33,736 bases of DNA, from NCBI GenBank assembly GCA_002493865.1, contig DLAC01000036.1, positions 1 through 33,736 of the forward strand. The letters run 5' to 3'. How positions within the stretch are numbered: position 1 is the first letter of the stretch; each line of letters opens with the position of its first letter. The position numbers were made by a program, and so were the translations under genes. Below are positions 1-5,674 of this stretch, piece after piece. Source of the DNA: Caryophanales bacterium UBA7057. GTDB lineage: Bacteria; Bacillota_I; Bacilli_A; RF39; UBA660. The notes beneath the pieces are model-generated. The model searched no databases, was not told where the DNA came from, and saw only the letters and a program-made list of their open reading frames with translations.

Positions 1-19
1 TCGTAAAAAACCGAAACTC

Positions 20-52
20 AAAAAGTAAAACTGTTTTACTTTTTACTTTTTT
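20..52 (+). terminator. Intrinsic terminator of a gene lying left of the window
   Basis: A perfect 11-bp stem (bases 20-30 with 34-44) closes a 3-nt loop and is followed by a T-rich run. Just before it, bases 4-13 read TAAAAAACCG. The sequence after the stop codon of the first paralogue (from about 686) reads TAAAAAACGG. I infer that a further gene, possibly another paralogue, ends with the TAA at 4-6. Confidence 0.7.
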
Positions 53-62
53 ATGTTAGAAT
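34..62 (+). promoter_or_regulatory. Sigma-A type promoter of the first paralogue
   Basis: An extended -10 is visible: TGT at 54-56 followed by TAGAAT at 57-62. Seventeen bases upstream is a weak -35, TTTTAC at 34-39, which lies in the 3' arm of the preceding terminator hairpin. The -10 is 26 bases upstream of the AUG. Confidence 0.5.
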
Positions 63-88
63 AGAAAACAATTTAAGGAGTGATAGAA

Positions 89-688
89 ATGGAATCAAAT
101 ACATTAGGGGCATTTGTAGTAAAAAGAAGAAATATAGTATTACCAAAATTAAAATACGGCGAAAGATATTATGATCGTACATTTTGGGATTCTATTGGTA
201 GAAATATTGTTCATAAAGAAATATTAATCGAAGCAAAAGAGGAAACTGTGCAAGGATACAATCTATATGGTACAGAAATTCCAGTGATTTTTTCTTATCC
301 TAGTCGTTTTGAACATAACGATCCTATAATGGAAGTTTGTATAGGTGTTAGAACAGAACAAGAGGAAATTACAAAAGTCATGAGGGAAATTGCTCCAAAT
401 GGTGATTTTCGTTATAAAGGAAAATATATTACTGATGAAGAAGTAATCGCGTGGCTAGAAAATGAAGATAACATAGAATCTATGCAACGAGTAAGAGAAT
501 GGGTTTATATCTATGGAAAAGCATGTGAAGCAGCGAAAGAAGTTAGGCATCAAAGATTTGAAGATATATCAAGAGAAATAACTATCAGAAATTTAAGACA
601 ATTAGAAAAAGAAGCAGAAGAAGCTCAAAAAGTCAAAAAAATGGTAGACAGAAGTAGTGAATTAGTTTCTAGATATGCTAAATTTTAA
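89..688 (+). CDS. Unrecognised protein, paralogue 1 of a three-gene tandem array
   Basis: The product is 199 aa with no signal peptide or membrane segment, and I do not recognise the family. The AUG at 89 is chosen because AAGGAG at 75-80 lies 8 nt upstream; the earlier in-frame GTG at 80 overlaps that ribosome site. The N-terminus (MESNT, then AFVVKRR) is followed by a conserved middle with KEILIEAKEET, LYGTE, CIGV and GKYITDE, then WLEN and NIESM. The last 60 residues are charged and probably alpha-helical or coiled-coil (EKEAEEAQKVKK). The two following genes carry the same blocks, so these are tandem duplicates. The middle is probably a compact alpha/beta domain, but function cannot be inferred. 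The gene has its own promoter. Confidence 0.85.
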   Translation: MESNTLGAFVVKRRNIVLPKLKYGERYYDRTFWDSIGRNIVHKEILIEAKEETVQGYNLYGTEIPVIFSYPSRFEHNDPIMEVCIGVRTEQEEITKVMREIAPNGDFRYKGKYITDEEVIAWLENEDNIESMQRVREWVYIYGKACEAAKEVRHQRFEDISREITIRNLRQLEKEAEEAQKVKKMVDRSSELVSRYAKF

Positions 689-697
689 AAAACGGTA

Positions 698-740
698 GAT
701 GAAAGAAATGAAAGTAAAATTATTTTGCTTGTTTCTTTTT
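698..740 (+). terminator. Imperfect hairpin between paralogues 1 and 2
   Basis: An A-rich arm around 700-718 can pair imperfectly with a T-rich arm around 722-740, followed by more T. It matches in position, and partly in sequence, the hairpin at 20-52 before paralogue 1. It was therefore probably duplicated together with the gene and has since decayed. Confidence 0.4.
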
Positions 741-744
741 ATAT

Positions 745-750
745 TAGAAT
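745..750 (+). promoter_or_regulatory. -10 element of paralogue 2
   Basis: TAGAAT at 745-750 lies in a stretch almost identical to the promoter and leader of paralogue 1: bases about 745-793 match 57-105 with a single obvious mismatch up to the fifth codon or so. The TG of the extended -10 has become TA here, and no good -35 is visible. Confidence 0.4.
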
Positions 751-776
751 AAAAAACAATTTAAGGAGTGATAGAA

Positions 777-1352
777 ATGGAATCAAATACATTAAGAGCC
801 TTTGTAGTAAAAAGAAGAAAAGTGTTATTACCAAATCTAACGGGAAGATATGAGGGCGATGTCGGTTGGTATTCGGCTAAAAGACATATGAATAAAGAAA
901 TATTAATCGAAGCAAAAGAGGAAACCCCTAACGGATACTGTTTATATGGCACAGAAGTCCCTATTGTTTTTTGTTACCCATATTGGTGTGAAATGACAGA
1001 ACCAATTAAAAAAACATGCATAGGAGTGGAAACAAGACAATGGGAAATTTCAAGGAGTATGCAGAAAAGTAATTCGAATGGGCTATTTCATTATAATGGT
1101 AAGTATATTACAGATGAAGACGTAATTGCATGGTTAGAAAATGAGAAGAATATAGAATCTATGAAAAGATTAAAAGAGTGGGCAATTCAATATGGAGAGA
1201 GGTGTAAAAAGGTACTAGAAGCGATTGAACAGCGAAGTATAGAAACTGCAAGGACACAACGATATAGTCGTCGAGCACAAGAAGCAGAAGAAGCACAAAA
1301 AGTCAAAAAACTGCTTGCTAGAAGAGACGAATTAGTTTCTAAATATCAATAA
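777..1352 (+). CDS. Unrecognised protein, paralogue 2 of the tandem array
   Basis: The product is 191 aa and the family is not recognised. The start at 777 is 6 nt past AAGGAGTG (763-770), the same arrangement as in paralogue 1; the in-frame GTG at 768 is part of the ribosome site. The first six residues (MESNTL) are identical to paralogue 1, and shared blocks include AFVVKRR, KEILIEAKEET, LYGTE, CIGVET, GKYITDE, VIAWLEN, NIESM and EEAQKVKK. The segment between residues 20 and 40 is the most divergent. The C-terminal third is again a charged helix. The near-identical 5' region and more diverged body suggest a fairly recent duplication under loose constraint in the middle of the protein. Confidence 0.85.
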   Translation: MESNTLRAFVVKRRKVLLPNLTGRYEGDVGWYSAKRHMNKEILIEAKEETPNGYCLYGTEVPIVFCYPYWCEMTEPIKKTCIGVETRQWEISRSMQKSNSNGLFHYNGKYITDEDVIAWLENEKNIESMKRLKEWAIQYGERCKKVLEAIEQRSIETARTQRYSRRAQEAEEAQKVKKLLARRDELVSKYQ

Positions 1353-1444
1353 CTAAAAATTATTACTTTCTAGATTTTGATCCTTGAATTATTTTATGCA
1401 GAATAACGGTTTACAAAAAATTGAAAAGGCGGGTGTTTTAGTGG

Positions 1445-2029
1445 ATGGAGAATAAATTAGAGGCATTCATCGTAAAAAGAAACAAAATATTATTACCAGC
1501 CATAGATGTAGTCAGTTACAACTGGATAGATACATATTGGGTTGGAGCAAAAAGGAAATATATAGGTCCCGAAATACTAATTGAACCTTATGAATACAAA
1601 AGAGATGGCTATCGACTTTATGGAACAGAAATCCCAATCATTTTTAGTCATAAAAAATCTTTAGAAATAACAGAGCCAGTAAGATTTATATGTATTGGTG
1701 TTGAAACTAAACAATGGGATGTATCTTTAACTATGAAAAAGGAAGATCCTAACTGTAAAAGAAATTTTGAATATTCTGGGGAACACATTATAAATGAACA
1801 AATTATAAAATGGTTAGAACAAGAAAAAAATATAGAATCTATGCGGATAGTAAGAGAATGGGCTATAGAGTATGGACGACAATTACGAATGTATAAAGAA
1901 TGTGAACAATTTGTAGATGTTCGTATGGAACTCAATCGCCGTGAAAAAGAAATTAAAGATGATATCCGCAGAAAAAATCCAAACCCTTTATTTGAAAAGA
2001 ATAATGAATTAATTAAAAGATACCAATAA
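1445..2029 (+). CDS. Unrecognised protein, paralogue 3 of the tandem array
   Basis: The product is 194 aa and clearly related to the two preceding proteins: N-terminal LEAFIVKR, then EILIEPYE, YRLYGTEIP, CIGVETKQWD, WLEQEKNIESM and a C-terminal charged helix. It is the most diverged of the three. It lacks the near-identical leader; its upstream 90 bases show only a vaguely similar -10-like TATGCAGAAT. The AUG at 1445 follows an AAAGGCGGG-like site at about 1426-1433. Family and function are unknown. The strong retention of the LYGTE...CIGVET...WLE...NIESM core in all three suggests that this is the functional domain. Confidence 0.8.
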   Translation: MENKLEAFIVKRNKILLPAIDVVSYNWIDTYWVGAKRKYIGPEILIEPYEYKRDGYRLYGTEIPIIFSHKKSLEITEPVRFICIGVETKQWDVSLTMKKEDPNCKRNFEYSGEHIINEQIIKWLEQEKNIESMRIVREWAIEYGRQLRMYKECEQFVDVRMELNRREKEIKDDIRRKNPNPLFEKNNELIKRYQ

Positions 2030-2069
2030 TAATTTATAGAAATGATCATTGTCTAAAAAGGAGGATATC

Positions 2070-2747
2070 ATGGCATATATCTATAGAACAAGTTATCTTG
2101 CGGATTTCACAAGAAATTCGCAAGTGAAAGAATTACATTTTTATCAAGAAAAAATCCAAGAACCCAAGAAAAAAAGCGGTCTCATGAGAAGCGACCCATC
2201 TTCTATTAAAGGTATGATTGAAAAATCTGAACCATTTGATTTTGAGGGATACCAGTTAGAAGAATGTTGGGCAACAGCCACAAATGAATTTACGGAATTA
2301 TTAGAACAATTACCAGAAGTAATCGACAATGAGATTATAAAGCGTAGATTACAAAACACATATAAATATGCAGAAAAGAAAGAAGTAAATCCAAATGATT
2401 GCTTTCAGTACCTAAAAAGAGTACCTTCCTCTCAGTCAGATTCATCTAATACAGAACGTGTATTGATTCAAATCCGTACTCCTTTTGCTAAATCTTATAT
2501 ACCAGTTACAATTGTAGCACAAGGAGCTATTTTATTAGGTGTAAATCACTTTTTTGTAACAAATCAAAGCAGAGTCGATGCTATCTATAATAGAAGTGAA
2601 CAAGAACTAATTCTACAAGACAGTAACCGGCTAGAATGTGTATCAGAAAAAGATCAATATAATTGTCGTTATTACATAGACCAATATAATTGCCATCATT
2701 ACTTACCAGAATCTATGGGGCATGTTAAAAAATTAGAATTTAATTAA
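2070..2747 (+). CDS. Unrecognised 225-aa protein with a C-terminal Cys/His/Tyr repeat
   Basis: The start at 2070 is 6 nt after AAAAGGAGG (2055-2063); the earlier in-frame TTG at 2049 lies upstream of that site and is rejected. The protein is soluble with no evident signal or membrane segment. Residues about 195-212 form an exact-register 9-residue tandem repeat (DQYNCRYYI followed by DQYNCHHYL) encoded by two adjacent 27-base units. It shares no obvious sequence with the three preceding paralogues but follows them by only 40 bases with no terminator in between, so co-transcription with paralogue 3 is likely. The family is not recognised. The Cys/His/Tyr clusters could bind metal, but this is speculation. 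Confidence 0.75.
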   Translation: MAYIYRTSYLADFTRNSQVKELHFYQEKIQEPKKKSGLMRSDPSSIKGMIEKSEPFDFEGYQLEECWATATNEFTELLEQLPEVIDNEIIKRRLQNTYKYAEKKEVNPNDCFQYLKRVPSSQSDSSNTERVLIQIRTPFAKSYIPVTIVAQGAILLGVNHFFVTNQSRVDAIYNRSEQELILQDSNRLECVSEKDQYNCRYYIDQYNCHHYLPESMGHVKKLEFN

Positions 2748-2770
2748 TGAAATATGTTCAAGAAATAAAT

Positions 2771-2811
2771 CGGGAAAAAATGAAAAAATCATTTACATTC
2801 CCGCTTTTTTT
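2771..2811 (+). terminator. Intrinsic terminator after the accessory block
   Basis: CGGGAA at 2771-2776 pairs with TTCCCG at 2798-2803 across an A/T-rich loop and is followed by C and a run of T. The -35 of the rpsF promoter lies in the loop and 3' arm. Confidence 0.65.
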
Positions 2812-2820
2812 TGATATAGT
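2792..2820 (+). promoter_or_regulatory. Promoter of the rpsF-ssb-rpsR operon
   Basis: The -35 is TTTACA (2792-2797) and the -10 is TATAGT (2815-2820), with a 17-base spacer ending in TGA, i.e. an extended -10. Expected transcription start is near 2827. It is one of the best promoters in the window and partly overlaps the preceding terminator. Confidence 0.75.
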
Positions 2821-2826
2821 ACTAAC

Positions 2827-2877
2827 GAGTATTTAATACTCCTTGCCAAGAAATTGGCCGTATGTCCAGAAGGAGGT
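2827..2877 (+). promoter_or_regulatory. Probable S6:S18-responsive leader of rpsF
   Basis: CTCCTT (2839-2844) pairs with AAGGAG (2870-2875), which is the rpsF Shine-Dalgarno. Inside it a second helix, GCCAA (2845-2849) with TTGGC (2854-2858), is followed by an unpaired CCG (2858-2860) and a bulged strand. This two-helix architecture with a bulged CCG resembles the S6:S18-binding motif known from rpsF leaders, which mimics the S18 site on 16S rRNA. A competing hairpin, GAGTA (2827-2831) with TACTC (2837-2841), would open the first helix and free the ribosome site. The fold is derived by hand. Confidence 0.55.
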
Positions 2878-2884
2878 GTAAACA

Positions 2885-3175
2885 ATGAGAAAATATGAAT
2901 TAATGTTTATCGTAAAGCCTGATTTAGAAGAGACTGCAATTAAAGCAGTAGCAGACAATATGAAAGAGGTTGTTACTTCTAATGGTGGAAAAATTCTTGA
3001 GGCAAAAGAAATGGGACAAAAAGATCTAGCTTATGAAATTAAAAAGTATAAGACTGGATATTATTTCCTATTCATAATCGAAACTGAGAATTTAGAGACT
3101 ACAAAAGAATTTGAGCGTATATCTCGAATTAATGAAAACATCATTCGTCATATCGTAGTAAGAGTAGAAGATTAA
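2885..3175 (+). CDS. rpsF: Ribosomal protein bS6
   Basis: This 96-aa protein is the small-subunit protein that binds with bS18 at the 16S platform. The N-terminal MRKYELMFIVKPDLEE, the middle KEMGQKDLAYEIKK and GYYFLF, and the C-terminal IIRHIVVRVED are typical of the family, and the length is normal. It starts 8 nt after AAGGAGG in the leader. It is first in the conserved rpsF-ssb-rpsR operon, with ssb 14 bases downstream. Expression is probably limited by the S6:S18 complex binding the leader, which contains the ribosome site. Confidence 0.97.
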   Translation: MRKYELMFIVKPDLEETAIKAVADNMKEVVTSNGGKILEAKEMGQKDLAYEIKKYKTGYYFLFIIETENLETTKEFERISRINENIIRHIVVRVED

Positions 3176-3189
3176 GAGAGGAAATTAGT

Positions 3190-3672
3190 ATGAATAAAGT
3201 ATTTCTAATCGGAAGATTAACAAGAGACCCAGAATTAAGATATACAAGTAGTAACATTCCTACTGCATCATTTAGTATTGCAGTAAACAGAAATTTCACA
3301 AATCAAAATGGAGAACGTGAGGCAGATTTTATTAACATCGTTGTATGGAGAAAACAAGCAGAAAATATTAAAAACTATTTAACGAAGGGAAGTCAAGTCG
3401 CAATTGATGGACGTATTCAAACAAGAACTTATGATGCACAAGATGGATCTAAGAGATATGTTACAGAAGTAGTTGCTGACAATGTTCAATTCTTAGATAG
3501 TAAAGGAAGTAATGGAAATATGGGTGGAGGTCAATCAATGTCTAATCCAACTCCATATGACTTTGAACAGCCATCTCCTGCTTCAGCACCAAATACGACA
3601 GATGTTTCTTCTGATCCTTTTGCCGATTTTGGTTCTTCAATTGAAATTAGTGATGATGAATTACCATTCTAA
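3190..3672 (+). CDS. ssb: Single-stranded DNA-binding protein
   Basis: This 160-aa tetramer-forming protein coats ssDNA in replication and repair. The OB fold occupies about residues 1-105 (MNKVFLIGRLTRDPELRYT, then NREADFINIVVWRKQAE and KGSQVAIDGRIQTRTY as fragments). A flexible Gly/Asn/Pro/Ser-rich linker follows, and the acidic tip SDDELPF at the extreme C-terminus is the canonical docking peptide for partners such as PriA, RecO and Ung. The AUG at 3190 follows AGAGAGGAAA. Its place between rpsF and rpsR is the classical Bacillota arrangement, linking SSB dosage to ribosome synthesis. Confidence 0.97.
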   Translation: MNKVFLIGRLTRDPELRYTSSNIPTASFSIAVNRNFTNQNGEREADFINIVVWRKQAENIKNYLTKGSQVAIDGRIQTRTYDAQDGSKRYVTEVVADNVQFLDSKGSNGNMGGGQSMSNPTPYDFEQPSPASAPNTTDVSSDPFADFGSSIEISDDELPF

Positions 3673-3689
3673 GGAAGGAGAGATAAATT

Positions 3690-3905
3690 ATGGCAGAATT
3701 TTATAGAAAAAAGAAAAAAGTATGCTACATGTGTACAGGAAAAGAAATCGACTATAAAGATGTAGAAACTTTAAAGAAATATATTAATGATAAAGGGAAA
3801 ATTTTACCAAGAAGAATTACAGGTGCATGTGCAAAACACCAAAGACATATCGCACAACAAATCAAACGCGCTCGTGCAATTGGATTAATTCCTTATACAA
3901 AGTAG
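3690..3905 (+). CDS. rpsR: Ribosomal protein bS18, cysteine-containing form
   Basis: This 71-aa protein is the partner of bS6 on the 30S platform. Family hallmarks are IDYKDVETLKKYI, the GKILPRRITGACAKHQR stretch and the basic end RARAIGLIPY. Residues C12 and C15 (CYMC) and C47 and H50 (CAKH) are arranged as in zinc-binding S18 variants, so it may carry a zinc ion; this is inferred from spacing only. The AUG follows GGAAGGAG by 8 nt. It is last in its operon and is followed immediately by a terminator. Confidence 0.97.
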   Translation: MAEFYRKKKKVCYMCTGKEIDYKDVETLKKYINDKGKILPRRITGACAKHQRHIAQQIKRARAIGLIPYTK

Positions 3906-3933
3906 AGATAAGCAGAAATGTTTATCTTTTTTT
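3906..3933 (+). terminator. Terminator of the rpsF operon
   Basis: AGATAA directly after the rpsR stop pairs with TTATCT (about 3922-3927) and is followed by a run of T. The TTGACA of the next promoter begins at 3932, at the end of the T run. Confidence 0.75.
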
Positions 3934-3960
3934 GACAAAGAAACAATTTGTGGTTATCTA
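3932..3960 (+). promoter_or_regulatory. Promoter in the rpsR-gdpP gap
   Basis: A perfect -35 TTGACA (3932-3937), a 17-base spacer and a fair -10 TATCTA (3955-3960). The expected start near 3967 would give a 25-nt leader to the small ORF at 3992. The gap 3906-4231 otherwise holds low-complexity A/T sequence and no long ORF. Confidence 0.5.
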
Positions 3961-3991
3961 TGATTATTACCAATTTTCAGGAGTAAGGGAC

Positions 3992-4060
3992 ATGAAATGC
4001 AATGATGATACAATGAGATGCCCAGATGGAATTCTTGTATATCAAAAGAAATGTTCATAA
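3992..4060 (+). CDS. Candidate 22-aa cysteine-containing small protein
   Basis: An AUG at 3992 preceded at 8 nt by AGGAG (3979-3983) opens a 22-codon ORF with three cysteines (residues 3, 10 and 21), ending SKQY-free in KKCS. It has no hydrophobic segment. It sits alone between terminators in the only long gap of the window and has a TTGACA promoter at the right distance. It could be a regulatory or leader peptide, a secreted-like microprotein without a signal, or chance. In B. subtilis the membrane-protein gene yybS lies near this position, and this ORF does not resemble it. Confidence rests on promoter and ribosome-site spacing only. Confidence 0.35.
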   Translation: MKCNDDTMRCPDGILVYQKKCS

Positions 4061-4173
4061 TAAATATAGACAATATGATATGAAAGTTTCAATGAACGAT
4101 GAATATATCTGAAAAAAACGTTTTATCGAATGAAGTAGTCCTATAGAAAAATAAGAAAAATCTTTATGAGCAG

Positions 4174-4197
4174 ATGAGTGACAAACACTCATTTTTA
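4174..4197 (+). terminator. Terminator upstream of the gdpP-like gene
   Basis: ATGAGTG (4174-4180) and CACTCAT (4185-4191) form a perfect 7-bp stem with a 4-nt loop and a following T run. The -35 of the next promoter lies within the hairpin. Confidence 0.65.
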
Positions 4198-4206
4198 TAG
4201 TACAAT
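4178..4206 (+). promoter_or_regulatory. Promoter of the gdpP-like/rplI/dnaB operon
   Basis: -35-like GTGACA (4178-4183), a 17-base spacer and -10 TACAAT (4201-4206). The -35 is inside the terminator stem-loop at 4174-4191. Confidence 0.5.
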
Positions 4207-4231
4207 AATAACTAGATTAGAAAGGAGCATT

Positions 4232-5194
4232 ATGAGTATTTTAGAAAGAGCAAAAGAACTAAGAAAAGTAATCAAAAACCACGAAGTTGTGTTTATTGTT
4301 GGTCATAAAGATTTAGATTTAGATGCGATTGGTAGTGCTTTAGGAATGTGTTATATCGTTGAAAAGTTTAAAAGAGAAGCCTATATTATTATTGATGATG
4401 AAACCTTTGAACCAGCCGTAGAAAAAATCATCGATCAAACACAAAAAAGTAGATTTATCAAAAGCAGTAATCTTTTCAAAAAAAAGAAAAACAAAAATCT
4501 GTTAGTGGTAGTAGATACCAATAAAGAAAAACTATTACAAAATAGTGATTTAGTCAATGAATTTGAAGATATTATCGTCATTGATCATCATCAGCCCAAT
4601 TCTTCCAGCATTCAAAAGGGAATGATTCTAATTGATACAGAATCGTCCAGTGCTTGTGAATTAATTACAGAACTCATTTATTATTATGGAATTCATTTAG
4701 AGCCTGAGATTGCAACAACCATATTAGGTGGAATCGTCCTAGATACAAACAACTTTGTTGTAAAGACGCAAGCAAAAACATATTTTGCAGCCTATCACTT
4801 AACCTCGTTTGGGGCAGACCCCAGAAAAGTGCAATATTACTTGAAACAGGATATTAAAGATTATATAATAAGGCAAAAAGTAATTATTGACGTTGAAATT
4901 ATCAATGACAAATTTGCAGTGACTATGGGAGACGAATCTATTAAATATAAAAGAGAAGAACTCGCTAAAGTTGCGGATACACTCCTTCAATTTAATGGAA
5001 TTACAGCATCCTTCGTCATTGGGAAAATTACAGAGGGTACGATTGGGATTAGTGCACGAAGTGAAGGAAAAACAGATGTTGGAGAAATCCTAGAACAACT
5101 AGGTGGTGGTGGTGGTCCGCAAGAGGCTGCTACACAAATCCAAGGAAAAAATATGAATTCTATTAAAAAACAATTATTAGAAATATTAAAATAA
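4232..5194 (+). CDS. Stand-alone DHH-DHHA1 phosphodiesterase at the gdpP locus
   Basis: The product is 320 aa, starting 5 nt after AAAGGAG (the upstream in-frame GTG at 4178 lies in the terminator). The DHH catalytic motifs are intact: GHKDLDLDAIGSA (about 24-36), VVDTN, DHH at 118-120 and GGIVLDTNNF. The C-terminal DHHA1 domain ends with GGGGGPQEAATQ (291-302), where GdpP proteins have GGGGH. The conserved His is Gly295 here. Gene order before rplI-dnaB is that of gdpP, whose product degrades c-di-AMP, but the usual N-terminal membrane helices, PAS and degenerate GGDEF domains (roughly 300 residues) are absent. It may therefore be a soluble GdpP derivative or resemble DhhP/NrnA-type enzymes that hydrolyse pApA or nano-RNA. 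The DHH fold is certain; the substrate is not. Confidence 0.9.
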   Translation: MSILERAKELRKVIKNHEVVFIVGHKDLDLDAIGSALGMCYIVEKFKREAYIIIDDETFEPAVEKIIDQTQKSRFIKSSNLFKKKKNKNLLVVVDTNKEKLLQNSDLVNEFEDIIVIDHHQPNSSSIQKGMILIDTESSSACELITELIYYYGIHLEPEIATTILGGIVLDTNNFVVKTQAKTYFAAYHLTSFGADPRKVQYYLKQDIKDYIIRQKVIIDVEIINDKFAVTMGDESIKYKREELAKVADTLLQFNGITASFVIGKITEGTIGISARSEGKTDVGEILEQLGGGGGPQEAATQIQGKNMNSIKKQLLEILK

Positions 5195-5207
5195 GGGGGA
5201 GATACCT

Positions 5208-5648
5208 TTGAAAGTTATATTTATTAAAGATTTAAAAAAGCAAGGAAAAAAAGGGGAAATTAAGGAAGTAAAAGATGGATATGCACAAAATTATCTAATT
5301 AAAAATGGGTATGCTGTTCAAATGAATGAAAAAAATTTAGGAACTTTAGCCAAAGAACAGAAAGAAGCAAAAGAAGAAGATTCAAAAAATCGCGAAGAGG
5401 CAACCATCTTAAAAGAAAAATTAGAAAAAGAAGAATTTTTATTCAAGGTAAAAACAGGGGAAGGAGACCGTGTATTTGGAAGTGTAAGTCCAAAACAACT
5501 GAAGGATGAGCTTCACAAGAAAGGTTATAAAATAGAAAAAAGACAAATTGAAATGATAAGTAATCTAGCAAGTTTAGGATATCATAATGTAAATATTATC
5601 TTATATAAAAATATAAAAGCGACCATTCAGGTACATTTAGTAAAATAA
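5208..5648 (+). CDS. rplI: Ribosomal protein bL9
   Basis: This 146-aa protein binds 23S rRNA near L1 and helps frame maintenance. The N-terminal domain shows KVIFIKDLKKQGKKGEI, KDGYAQNYLI and the first half of the long connecting helix (about 45-75, rich in Lys/Glu). The C-terminal domain contains GDRVFGSVSPKQL and GYHNVNIILY. The start is UUG at 5208, six nt after GGGGGAG, because that is where the family's N-terminus begins and no AUG is available. It lies 13 bases after the DHH gene and 26 before dnaB in one operon, an order conserved in Bacillota. Confidence 0.96.
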   Translation: MKVIFIKDLKKQGKKGEIKEVKDGYAQNYLIKNGYAVQMNEKNLGTLAKEQKEAKEEDSKNREEATILKEKLEKEEFLFKVKTGEGDRVFGSVSPKQLKDELHKKGYKIEKRQIEMISNLASLGYHNVNIILYKNIKATIQVHLVK

Positions 5649-5674
5649 TATAAGTAGAAGGAAGTGATAATACC

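Noticed and set aside
80..88. Upstream GTG starts for the first two paralogues (80 and 768)
   Set aside because: These GTG codons are part of the AAGGAGTG ribosome site itself; the AUG 9 bases later is correctly spaced.
3512..3706. Plus-strand frame overlapping the ssb tail
   Set aside because: Out-of-frame reading of the ssb linker; ssb ends in the canonical acidic tip, so this frame is a shadow.
3827..3991. N-terminal extension of the small cysteine ORF into rpsR
   Set aside because: It would overlap rpsR in another frame and cross the rpsR terminator. The ribosome site supports only the AUG at 3992.
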